Source: Heracleum sosnowskyi (lineage: Eukaryota > Streptophyta > Magnoliopsida > Apiales > Apiaceae). From it: 64,000 nt of DNA. Numbering within the stretch: the first letter of the stretch is position 1; every line of letters begins with the position of its first letter. Positions 45,801 through 56,300 of this stretch are shown here, in pieces. Position numbers and translations under genes: made by a program. The notes under the pieces are model-generated. The model ran no database searches. It saw only the letters and a list, made by a program, of their open reading frames with translations, and had not been told where the DNA came from. The stretch covers positions 62,001-126,000 of the forward strand of contig JAUIZM010000159.1 of assembly GCA_030848705.1 (NCBI GenBank), read 5' to 3'.

Positions 45801-47749
45801 TTATGGAGAATGGTGCCGAAGAGCTTGAGATAGCGACCCTTTCTCTTGATGAGCCCGAGATGGAAGCCATGATTTATCAAGATGATGATGTTTAGACTTT
45901 AGTTTTATTTGCTAACACTTGGATGTATTTGCTGCTTTTTATTTGATATAATTAGAATGCTACTACTTCCTTTTGCTAAATCATTGTTAATTATATATAA
46001 TATATATATTTTTAATATTTAAATATTTGCCGTATCCCCCCGCACCCGTATCCCCATTTTTTTGAATTTGCCGAATTCCCGAATCCCCGCACAGCGCACC
46101 GCCGCACCCGCACCCGCACCCATGCTTCCCAGCCTCCAATACAAGACATCCATCATACCTGTAACAAAAAGGACAGTATACTGGATGGGTAGAAAGAGTT
46201 TACTTGGCTCGATCCTTAGAAATTCAGAATATAAAAGAATTTACCAATCCTGCGTAAGAGTAGGATACTTAAAATTAGGGGGTCAAAAAGTTTTATGAGA
46301 TGTTCGAACACATTGAGTGCACCCTATACATGTATCATAAATCTTTACTGCCCATGGTTACCACCTACAGCGGCTCTAGACGACATTCAATCTCATGTTG
46401 CGAAAAATCCAAAAATTTCTGGTATGTGGATTAGGTTTCACAGATTAGGTTCTGCGTTGGTCTCTTAGAAAATCAATTTATACTATTATTAGTACTTATA
46501 TGCTTACTCTCCCAATAACAAGCTTCCAATTGATCGTCTATTACTGTGACAATATCTACATTTTGTTTATTTCCCTTCAATCTGTTATGGGCCTGGGCTT
46601 CCTTTCTGCATATGTTATATAGTGACTGGGGACGTAGATAAATTCTTTGCATTTTGCTGCAGGTTTTTTGATGATCTGCGCCCATATGGATTAGTTCAGT
46701 TTGTTCCTTGCATTGCCATCCCTGTTATGGCTGTCTTGTTGCCTCCTATGTACACACATTCTACATATTGGCTTTGGGCGGCAGGTTTCTGTTACTTAAA
46801 GTTGGTTCTTCTACCTCATTTTAGGATGTTGAGTTTTCCATGTTATTAAGTAGTTTGCAATTCTTATTTGCAGGATTTTATCTTTTAGCCAAAGTAGAGG
46901 AAGCTGCTGATAAACCAATTTATAGCTGGACTCATCACATCGTGAGTGGACACACCATAAAACATTTGTTTGCTGCAATGGTTCCCGTCTTTTTGACGCT
47001 TATGCTTGCTAAGAGAAGTATCGAGACAAATAGGTATTGATTTTTTTTTTGAGTCATTGGCTTATTATTTTATAGTCATATGCTGACATGGTACAACTAT
47101 GCTACTGCGGTGAATGCAAAAAGATCTGCAGGCATCAAGGCTACACTAGTAACCCACCTGTTGCTAAGATATGAAATAAATTTAGGCTGTAAATATACAA
47201 TTGCATCATGTGAACTTGTCAAGAAAAGAAGATACACGTACGCGATAGAAACTTATATGTTAGACGCACAGAATTTGTGCTGAAAAATGATAAATTGGGA
47301 CTTTCTGTATACTTGCTTCTTTTGCAAACCACAAGTTTTGGCTTAGCTTATGATACGTGTCTTTTGATCACTGCATACTATAATGCATGTAAAGTACTGA
47401 AATTCGAATCGAGGGTTCATATTTGATATGGTCGGGTACACTCAATTGTATTTGACTTTTTCTCTTAAAATGTCATGTGTACAAATGGTACTTTACCTTG
47501 TTGGAAAACAGTACCTCCCCTCATCTGTAGTTCACTGATAACATGAGGGGAAATATCGACACAGAAAACATGTTACTTTTTCTCCTTTAGTTCTCTACTC
47601 TTAAGTTCTATTTTTTTACATTTTATTTCAGGCAAAGTTTGCTACAGATATGGAAAGTATCTTGGACAAAGGTTAAAACAAATGATATAGAGGTAGAGAG
47701 TTTAACATGCAACTACTCGGACGTTCCAGTGGAAGATGATGGAAGATGA
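42900..47749 (+). CDS. Alkaline-phytoceramidase-like integral membrane protein (CREST superfamily), 7 exons
   Basis: The exons are 42900-43023, 43295-43394, 43477-43597, 43736-43857, 46663-46784, 46874-47033 and 47632-47749, all GT-AG, and the joined frame gives 288 residues. About seven or eight hydrophobic segments are visible, including AWGVAVLCFILLMLI, FPFLVVGIVGLILCY, GWTCFFVGVAAVAFG and FVPCIAIPVMAVLLP. The CREST metal-hydrolase signature is present: SSYYH (S97, H101), the following Asp residues (D106, D112), and HTIKH (H223, H227). IPNALNVISNFPFL and SWTHHIVSGH are further family matches. CREST proteins such as alkaline ceramidases use these residues to bind zinc and hydrolyse lipid amides. 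The substrate here is inferred. The fourth intron (2.8 kb) contains a hAT insertion but the splice sites are intact. An ATG at about 42794 in another frame overlaps the start and would act as an upstream ORF if transcribed. Confidence 0.9.
45268..46132 (+). mobile_element. hAT deletion derivative in intron 4 of the phytoceramidase-like gene
   Basis: The ends are CTGGAAAGCA and, reversed, CTGGGAAGCA. The 8-bp target duplication CCTCCAAT is exact (45260-45267 and 46133-46140). GC-rich subterminal repeats of GTGCGCCG and CCGCACCCGCACCC type lie just inside. Pieces of a hAT transposase are retained. Confidence 0.9.
45602..45895 (+). pseudogene. hAT transposase, internally deleted
   Basis: From the ATG at 45602 the frame reads SYVPPTYNALRTTLLQKE and VSIVSDGWSDSQRRPLINF, which is the DUF659 region of plant hAT transposases. 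It then jumps to ATLSLDEPEMEAMIYQDDD, which is typical of the extreme C-terminus. The dimerisation and most catalytic regions between are missing. The joined frame is open to a stop at 45893-45895 but cannot encode an active transposase. Confidence 0.82.
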
Positions 47750-48437
47750 TGTGCGCTAATGCATCACGCCAATAGTATTTCTTAGCTTAGAACTGCTTCA
47801 TCTTGTTACGTATACTTAAAAAGAACATAGAAATACACGTCTCTTCAGTCTTATCTTATTCAGTAAATACAAAAAAAAGCTTCCAATCATTTCCACAGTT
47901 GTGTAACATAATTAAATCCAGTTTTACATTGCATAATTTATTTCGTGCAACTATACACTTGATCTTCCTGTACTTATTTTTTTGGACATGGATGAACCCC
48001 AAACAAAGGTTTTAATTTACTTTTTATCGGCTCAAATAATTAAGTATGAAACATAAGCGGTCTCCAATTCTCCATATTTGTTTTTCTGAAATATTAGAAA
48101 AACATATATATGGTCTAAGCTCTCTTGACGTTTAAAACAAGCAGAAAGATACAAACGTCTCCTGACAAAGTAACAACTTAGGGAGCACATGACAGCATTT
48201 TCAGTGCTGTATCATTCTGCTTCAACAATTTGTTTTCGGGTGGTCAATGACACATTCAGCTCCATTCACTTGTAAACATATGATCCCTTAGTCCCTTTAA
48301 CTTTACTTATTACTCTAGTCTGATGTTAAGTAATATTGTCAGACACTTCACGGACCCTCTTACAGTCAATGATCAACAATACATCAAACCATGGCAGCCT
48401 TGAGAAAAATATTCCATATAAAGCAAGCACAACGTAA
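47750..48437. other. Intergenic region between convergent phytoceramidase-like and PPR genes
   Basis: It contains the 3' untranslated parts of both neighbours. I see no gene or repeat of note. Confidence 0.5.
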
Positions 48438-50315
48438 TCACCAATAGTCTCCGCAAGAGCATAACCCATCTCTAAAATTATGAAAGCGACTTACATCCCT
48501 CACAATGATTTCTCGGCTGTATATTTTTGAAATGAACTTGATAGCTGTATGACAATCGCCACATATCCGGAGGTTTTTTGTGATACGAAGAGTTGTACCA
48601 GGACTTGTAGAAATAAGCCCAAATGCTACTGCTAGCTTCTCGCTATGAGTTAGAAGGTTATCCTCTTTCTCCTCTTCACTAACATCGTGCAATACAAAAC
48701 TGGTGTCTGGTATATAACCAGCTGCCTTAATCTTCTCAGGTAATTCCTCTAACAATGTATAAATTTCCTTTGCTAGTACATGTGATTTATCTCCTCCCAG
48801 GAAAAAGTGTGCTTTGCCATTATTCTCAATCCAACTGTATCCAGGGGTCTTCTTCATGCCTCGAAACTTTAGTAAAGCTCTTATATTGTTCACTTCATCC
48901 CACATCCCAGCTTGAGCATACATATTAGAAAGCAGAATATAATTCCCACTATTAGTAGGTTCTAACACAAACAATTTTTTAGCAGATATTTCAGCAAATT
49001 CTAAATTCCGATGTTTTCTGCTAGCAGCTAATAATGCACCCCATATGCTCCCTCCTGCTTGCATTGGCATGCAAGATATTAAGTTATATGCTTCCACCAA
49101 TCGGCCTGCACGACCCAAAATGTCTACAACACATGCATAATGTTCATAGCAAGGTTCCACAAAGTACACCGTACTCATGCGATCAAAATACCCTAAGCCA
49201 ACATCGACCAGGCCCGAATGACTGCATCCAGACAGCAAACCGGTAAATGTAACCGCATCAGGTTGCACATCCGCTCTTATCATCTCCTCAAACAATGACA
49301 CGGCTTCAATTCCCTTACCATGAGAAGCATATGCAGCAATCATGGTGTTCCAAGCATCCAAATGTTTCTCACTCGAACGTATCATCCCAAAATAATATTC
49401 AGCATCGGTAAGACTACCACATTTAGCATACATCGCAATAAGAGCTGACTGTACATTCGAATTCGAGTCAAGACCATTCGCACTGGCATAACTATGAATC
49501 TTCCTCCCGCGCTCAAGAGCAGCAGAGTGTGCACACGCAGGTAACACACTCACAATCGTCACCCAATTCGGCTTCACCACCGAACGCTCATCCGTCATCT
49601 CATCAAACAACCTCAAAGCCTTATCAGCCAACCCATTCTGAGCATACCCCGAAATCATAGCAGTCCAAGACACAATATTCCTATTTGGCATCCTCCTAAA
49701 CAAATCCCTCGCAAAATCAAACAACCCCTCCTTGGTATACCCCGCAATCAACGCATTCCACGCCGAATGATCTCTCATAGACATCTGATCAAACACCTTC
49801 CTACCCTCCCTGACTTTCCCACATTTCACATACAAATTAATCAAAGAAGACCCAACATAAACATCCAAATCCAACCCACTTCTCAAACTTACCCCATGAA
49901 CACATTCCCCCAACCCAACTCGAAACAACTCAGCACAAGACTTAAGCACAAAAGGCAAAGTAAAATGATCAGCTCGAAAACCCGAGAAATGCATTCGATA
50001 ATAAACCTCTAGAGTGTTAGCACAACACCCAGAATTAGTACAAGCACGAACAACAGAGTTATACAAAAGAACAGATGGTTGAGTAATTCTATCAAACAGT
50101 TTGGCTACAGAGCTAACATCACCATAACTACCATACATTGCAACCATTTTAGCAGCTAAAAAAGCATTGGGAACCACACCTCGGAGTATCATTTTGGCAT
50201 GAACTTGTCTCCCTATGCTGAGAGATTTCTTGCCAGTCAAGAATTGATAGATTTGAGCATATGAAACAATGTATGGAGGAGTGTTCAAAAGGGGTTTAAT
50301 AACAGACTCCAACAT
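48438..50315 (-). CDS. Pentatricopeptide repeat protein, PLS class with E and DYW domains (625 aa)
   Basis: This is a single open frame without introns, from the ATG at 50315 to the TGA at 48438-48440, ending in CGDYW. Repeats run from about residue 35 to 440, with the standard motifs (SSLINLYVKCGKVREGRKVF, WNALIAGYTKEGLFDFA, SWTAMISGYAQNGLADKA, SALIAMYAKCGSLTDAE, WNTMIAAYASHGKGIEA). The E/E+ region follows (about 455-530, with NYILLSNMYAQAGMWDEV and PGYSWIE). The DYW domain has the deaminase-type zinc motifs HSEKLAVAFGL and CGDCHTAIK and a second CSC near the end. PLS-DYW proteins recognise RNA and edit specific cytidines in chloroplast or mitochondrial transcripts. The target site cannot be read from sequence here. 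The key residues are intact, so a functional editing factor is likely. The N-terminus is short, with no strong targeting peptide evident. Confidence 0.95.
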   Translation of the reverse strand: MLESVIKPLLNTPPYIVSYAQIYQFLTGKKSLSIGRQVHAKMILRGVVPNAFLAAKMVAMYGSYGDVSSVAKLFDRITQPSVLLYNSVVRACTNSGCCANTLEVYYRMHFSGFRADHFTLPFVLKSCAELFRVGLGECVHGVSLRSGLDLDVYVGSSLINLYVKCGKVREGRKVFDQMSMRDHSAWNALIAGYTKEGLFDFARDLFRRMPNRNIVSWTAMISGYAQNGLADKALRLFDEMTDERSVVKPNWVTIVSVLPACAHSAALERGRKIHSYASANGLDSNSNVQSALIAMYAKCGSLTDAEYYFGMIRSSEKHLDAWNTMIAAYASHGKGIEAVSLFEEMIRADVQPDAVTFTGLLSGCSHSGLVDVGLGYFDRMSTVYFVEPCYEHYACVVDILGRAGRLVEAYNLISCMPMQAGGSIWGALLAASRKHRNLEFAEISAKKLFVLEPTNSGNYILLSNMYAQAGMWDEVNNIRALLKFRGMKKTPGYSWIENNGKAHFFLGGDKSHVLAKEIYTLLEELPEKIKAAGYIPDTSFVLHDVSEEEKEDNLLTHSEKLAVAFGLISTSPGTTLRITKNLRICGDCHTAIKFISKIYSREIIVRDVSRFHNFRDGLCSCGDYW

Positions 50316-50759
50316 TTTGTTAGATGATTTTCCGCCCTAAAAGATTTCTAATTGCTCTAGAGTCGCAGGAATTAATTTAATTTAGATTTTTGAAAATAGG
50401 TAGGCTCAAATATATTTTAGTTAATTAATATACGAAATGGACCGGGGATCAGCAGAAGCTATGTCGAGGTGAAACCTATGTCGCATTACTCATGATAAAT
50501 TGAATTAAAAATCCTGGTGCATACCTTAATTAACATGTATATTATTGCTGTTCGCAAGTAGTTTGTGAAATGTAAATAAAAATCTGGCGTGTTGAAAAAT
50601 TAAACGTCAATTATTTATGAGTACATTTCATGAAACTTTGTAACAATGTATGTTTTTATAATTTAAAGTAATAATAATTATAATTCTCATAACTGAGACT
50701 ATTCTTTCATTATTTATATTGTTAAATTACATTACCATGCAAATGACCGGTGTTACATA
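50316..50759. other. Short intergenic stretch upstream of the PPR gene
   Basis: The AT-rich spacer contains the presumed promoter of the PPR gene (minus). No distinct motif stands out. Confidence 0.4.
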
Positions 50760-52466
50760 TACAAAGGCTAAGTTTCCTCGATATTATCCTGATATAGTTA
50801 AGAAATAAAGCCAACACCATACTTTTCCACATCATCACCAGCAGCAAAAAAGGGGAATTTTGCATCCTCCCGGACTTCAAAGTTGCTCTCCTAACGACTT
50901 GTCCATGCCGATTGAAGGCAAGAAGCTGAGCATCGCCAGAAGCCAATGGGTGCCCTCGTCAAAAGGATGGACCAACCATGGTACATCTGCAGCATGCTCC
51001 TTGTAATCAGATAGCTGTCTTACATCAAAGATTTGGATTACCTCAAACTCGTCATCTGTGCCCTTCATCAGGTTTTATACTTCGACTTTAGAATTGAAAA
51101 GGACTATGCAGAAACTTGAATCCAATAAATCCCATTAAGAAGTATGATTCTTTTCCCAGCAACTTCGAAGAATTTAACCTATAAAGAGTAAACCAATAAA
51201 AGTTCATTCAGAGGATTAAATAGAATGGTAACAAGTATGGACTGCAAATAAGTTGTATACCGCAAGAAATACAGGAAATTGCAATTTACATCAAGGTTTT
51301 CACCAAATTAGAAAAATTGGACCTTGTCTACATTACTGAAAAAAACCAGACGATAAACTTCAAGACAATACAAAAGGTGACGTAAAGATGCATTGAATGT
51401 CAAAAGAACTTGCCTCAGATTGATCTCTTCGTCTGAGGACAGTGTTGGAATCCCAGAGCATGTCGAGCTTCACATTCTTTGCTTTTCCGGCCACCAAATC
51501 AACCATTTTTCTGCGGGTAAATGGGTACGCTGGAATCTGAAAGTTCATAAAAATATCAGCACCATATGGTTCAAAGTATTCCCCTCGAGGTCCAACAATA
51601 ACAAGTCTGGGATCTGGAGCCGGCCCTTCCAAATCCAGGGGATAGTTGTATATCCTCTTTAACCTCTTAATGATTGGGTCTTTAAACGGGAGCGCCAACC
51701 ACGACATCCTCTTGAATCTTTTCCAGAACTTATCTTCATTTGGTCAGCGAAGTGTATTCAATGTGTCGTAGACATATATGAGCACGACCTCAAAGTTCTT
51801 AGTTTTGGCCAATTGCTCATAAGCCGTCATCAGTTTTTCAGTGAGTCTAGGGTAAGAAGGGGAATGGCCCTCTTCAAAGAAATGTAGGGCAACCACCTTG
51901 TCTTCAAGACTTTGAATATGTACCTGTAATCATTAACAGATGCATGGTGTATGATAATGTATGATTAAACATATTATAATCAGATTAAAATGCGGCAAAG
52001 TCAGATCTAGAGAACTTTATATAGATAGAATAGTTGAGTAAAATTGTGTAAGCTTTGTAATAAAAAGAGAAAAAACACACACACACACAGGATAAATAAA
52101 GGCGCACCTTATCACCGTTGTTTGAGATGACATAATCACGCTCGGGGGAGGCCAAGAGATTCCAGATGGAGGGATATTTACGGATGGCTTCGTCTTCAGA
52201 TAGAAGGAGATTTATCCTTCGCCTGGTGAAAGGATAACCAGAGGCTCCAAAGGATGTAAATAACGAGTTGGCATAGAGGTTCAAAACAAGGCCTGTTGGA
52301 TCAATAACTGGTGTGTCGGGGAGCACATTTCCGGAGAAACCAAAGGTCATGAGTAGACGTTGGCATGAAGTAACATCTGAGTAGGGAATTGCAGTCCGGG
52401 GCATGGACGAGAATACAGAGGTGAAATTCCTCTGTTTTGTGAAAAGAAGCTTGTTTACATTGATTC
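50760..52466 (-). pseudogene. Second nucleoredoxin-like copy, disabled
   Basis: On the minus strand, three exon equivalents of the gene at 1-2441 are recognisable: 52466-52108, 51923-51414 and 51178 to about 50810. The first contains NKLLFTK joined in frame to TSVFSSMP, so the end of exon 1, intron 1 and the start of exon 2 have been deleted. The middle block (510 bp, as in the intact gene) has TGA at 51746-51744 where the intact copy has the Cys codon TGT (1400-1402). The last block has a TAG after WIQVSA, a small insertion soon afterwards, and a deletion of about 26 bp. The GC donor is kept (CTGAG|GCAAGT). The N-terminal part is cut off by the retrotransposon at 52467. Loss of function is certain. 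Confidence 0.88.
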
Positions 52467-52890
52467 TGATAGGCTATGTATAGCCCAGGCTTATTTCTGA
52501 GCCAGGTGTCACCTGGAACCCGGATTACCACTCCAGTCATGGCTCACCTCCTAGTCCAGACTCTTCGTGGAGTCATGACCTACGTACCAGTCCGGACTCA
52601 TTGCCAGACTGACTCAAGCTTCAAGTTTAGCTCTCCTGGCGACCAAGGCAATATCTTGCGTGAGAAGAACTATGCCTCATTACGTGACGTGCCTAGGTCA
52701 TCATTGATGTCCACACCTGTTAACGACACGTAAGAATACCTGATGATTGGGACAATTATTCCCTATTTAAACCACACGCCAGCAGGAGTCTGGCACACGA
52801 CGCCATAATCCTTCACCTGGACCCGCAGCGACACCGCTTCCAGGCGTGGGATCGGCCGGGGAGGACCTAGATCGGGATCTGGAGTTATCA
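52467..52890 (+). repeat. 5' LTR (424 bp)
   Basis: It begins TGATA and ends TATCA, a perfect 5-bp inverted end. It has a TATTTAA box at 52764-52770 and the palindrome AGTCCGGACT at 52589-52598. Confidence 0.93.
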
Positions 52891-52892
52891 TT

Positions 52893-52910
52893 TGGCGCTA
52901 GAAGGAGGGG
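52893..52910 (+). promoter_or_regulatory. Primer-binding site of the Tat-type element
   Basis: TGGCGCTAGAAGGAGGGG follows the LTR and is identical at 8153-8170 in the decayed element. I cannot assign the tRNA with certainty. Confidence 0.65.
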
Positions 52911-53341
52911 AACCTTGTCTTGTGGTCACGGTGCCGCTAGACTCACCATCATCAGCAAGCTCCTTCATCTTTGAAGGAGTCCTAGTTAAATCCAGTAAAA
53001 TCTAAGCAAACTCCTTCGTTTTAACAACTAAACATGAACTCTTTAGCCCATATCTCCAATGTATGAATGTTTTTAACCTTATTTAGCCCAGATCTGTTTA
53101 CTTTTAGTCTTGTTTAGCATTATCTAGATTTCTTGCTCCCGTTTTTGCTTAGATCTGCATTGCTCTCTTATAGATCTGTCTTTAAAACCAAGTTTCTTGC
53201 TTCGAAAAACACCAAACCCAGAAATAACATGCATAAATTGTCTCGTGCTCCTTGACAAACCCATATCTATCAGAAATTTACTTTGATTTTGAAAAATTGT
53301 ATTACCCCAAAAAAGTTGTATACATTGTTTGCTCTTGAACC

Positions 53342-56300
53342 ATGGCTCGAGGTAGCAAATTTGTGTTAAGACCCACAACCAGTACCCCAAGACAAGAACC
53401 ACCCACAAATTTGAACCCGATTGTTGGTGAAGTACCCCCAGTCTTGACTCTGGCATCGCAGATAATCCGGCCTGGTGATGCCCGGGTTGAAATCGAGGTT
53501 AACAAATTCAAGTATACGGATATCAACATGGAACCCGGTCTCATGGAAAACCTGACCGGGGACCAGCTTGCTGATGCAATTCGGATGTATAAAGAAGCTC
53601 GGCTAAATGAAGTTGATCAGGTTGAGAACTCACATGACTCTGGAGACTCCCACCGATCCCGCGCCTCAGTTTTCGACAGAATCGGAGGCAAGGACAAAGA
53701 AACCCGAAAAAGGACCCACCACAGGACCAACAGTCAAAACCAAGATACCGAAGATGAAAAGCTCAGAAAGCTAGCTGACTTGAGGGAAAGGATCCGAAAT
53801 GAAGAGCAAGCTAAACTTGACCTCAAAATACAAAGAAGAATCCAAGAGGAGGAGGCCCGGATTATGGGCAGAAATCATGAAAAAAGGAGAACCCGGGCCC
53901 CTAGCCTCGACATATTCTCAGATGATGAATAACCCCAGGAGGACTTGATGGACATGATCCATGAACTTCAGAAAAAGGTGGGGCAGGATTCGGGGATTGA
54001 CATTGGAGATACACTAACCCCCTTCAGCTACTCCCTCGAAGCAACACCAAGGCAGAAAAATCTCAAACACTACAACTTCGATTCCTTTGATGGTTTGGGT
54101 GACCCTGAGGAACATATAAACTACTTTGAACAAATTGCAATGATATATTACTACAATGATCTAACCAAATGCAGGTTTTTCGCATCAACCCTCAAGTCCG
54201 GGGCCCAAAGATGGTTTAGCAGAATCCCATCCCGTAGCATCCACAACTGGAAGCAGTTTCGGGAGTCCTTCCTGAGACGCTTCCGAGCCAATAAAACCCA
54301 CGAAATGCACATGTGTCACTTATAGACAATCCGGCAGGCTCGGGGAGAGGCATTGGCCACATATATGAAACGCTTTTAGGAAGCCATCAACAATGTGAGT
54401 AACCTGGATGAACGTGAAGCCCTTACAATTTTCCGAAGGAACCTAGACCCGGACAATAATGAGAGGTATGTCCTTGACCTCATCCATAAAGAGCCGCAGA
54501 GCCTGGCGGCTGCATACTCCATGGCAGCCCAGTTCATCAAAGAAACAGATGTCCTTCAAGCTATGAGGATGACCAGGCAAGGACTCTCCCCACCCCGGAC
54601 TGAAGACCGCCCAAAAAGCAATTTTCACCAAGACAAAAAATTTAAGCCCAACAGACAAAGCAACTACATCCATAGCTCTCAGCTTACAGTACCAGCTCTG
54701 CCCCCGGACTCCAGTCAAAAAAGTGAGTCCGGACAGCCTAAACCCAAGCGTGAGCCCAGACCTGAACCTAACTGGACTCCTCTCAACCGGGCTCGCGCAG
54801 ATATTCTGAAAGAAGTGCGAGATAAGCCATTCTATTACCCTCCCAAGCCAATGCTCACAGCACCAGAAAACAGATCAGTCTATAAACACTGCGACTACCA
54901 TGAAACCCATGGGCATACAACTGAAAATTGCCTATCTTTGAAATTTTTTGTGGAAGACCAAATCAAAAAAGGCAACATGGGACAATACCTAGCTCGGAGA
55001 GTTGCCGACCGAGGTGAGGGTTCCGGAAAGAACAAGAATGTTGTCAATGTTGTTATGGGGGGATCCAATTCACCTCCACGGAGCCCGGACTCAGGTGATG
55101 AGGTAATGACGGTGCAATCTTGCCCGGAGCAGGTCATAAGTTTTAGCAAAGAGGACTTCGAAGGAATAAACCCTAATCACAATGAAGCACTTGTTGTAAC
55201 ACTTGATATTGCTGATAATGAGGTCAGAAGAGTCCTGGTTGATAATGGCTCTTCTGTCAACATTTTGTTCAAACACACAATGGATCGAATGCAGCTGGGG
55301 AGTGTGAAGATGAATGACTGTAGAGAAGACCCACTCTACGGATTTGGGAACAATTTGGTTCCAATCCAGGGAACTCTATATCTCCCAGTACTATTTGGCA
55401 CTTTCCCGAAGCAGGTTAGCAACCTGGTCAAATTCTATATCATAAATACCCCATCCTCCTATAATGTCATTCTGGGAAGGCCAGCCTTGACAAAACTCCA
55501 AGCTATAACATCAACCCCACATCTAAAGTTCAAGTTTCCTACACCCGGAGGAATTGGCGAAGTCCGGGGAGATTTTGAAATGGCTAGCCGATGCTATGGT
55601 CAGGCTTTGGTCATGGCTGAAACCGACCCGGAAAACAAAAGGAAGGCAAATGCTTACCATAAGAACATCAGTAGAAAGAAGCACAGGTATAACCAGAAAA
55701 AAGAACCCGGCAAGGAAGTCCAAAACATAGAAAACACATCAGCCCAGACTTACCTTGACCAGGTGGTACAAGCCCGGGTTCAACAATTTGTTTCCAAAGC
55801 AGAAATGGGAAAAGTTGAAGCGGCTGTTGAGCTCGAGACCATTGAACTTGAAGAAGGGAACCCGGAGAGGAAAGTTAAAATTGGAACCGGGCTGGACACA
55901 GTATTCAAGAAGGAGCTAACTGAGTTGCTCCGGGAGTATGCCGATGTATTTGCTTGGAGCCCGGAGGACATGCCTGGGCTCCAGGAGTCGGTTGCTATGC
56001 ACAGCCTGGACGTTGATCCTAAAAAGAAGCCAGTAAAGCAGAAACGAAGGAACTTTGCCCCGGAAAGACAGAAGGCAATCGATGAGGAAGTTGAAAAGCT
56101 CCTAAAGGCCGATATTATCTGTGAGATAAAGTATCCGGAGTGGCTAGCAAATGTTGTCTTAGTCAAAAAACCAAACGGGAAGTGGCGAATGTGTGTGGAC
56201 TACACTGATCTAAATGCTGCCTGTCCAAAGGACCCTTACCCACTTCCAAGTATCGACCAGCTCATAGACGCGACAGCCGGGCATGTCATGATGAGCTTCA

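Larger units (their letters stand above)
44825..46297 (+). other. Unidentified open frame in intron 4, split by a hAT insertion
   Basis: An open frame of 137 codons (44825-45238) contains a hydrophobic stretch (WTALLIGAIASISLGVCV) and a Cys-containing tail (YCIDGDFKISQNRMCYGEIE). A one-base frame change near its end leads to DGWAYLQ, where the hAT element inserted at 45268. Beyond the right target copy, open sequence continues to 46297 (KRTVYWMGRKSLLGSI, SEYKRIYQSCVRVGYLKLGG). It looks like former coding sequence of some inserted element, but I do not recognise the family. Confidence 0.3.

Noticed and set aside
49034..50012. Plus-strand open frames opposite the PPR gene
   Set aside because: They are the complement of a well-supported single-exon PPR-DYW gene.
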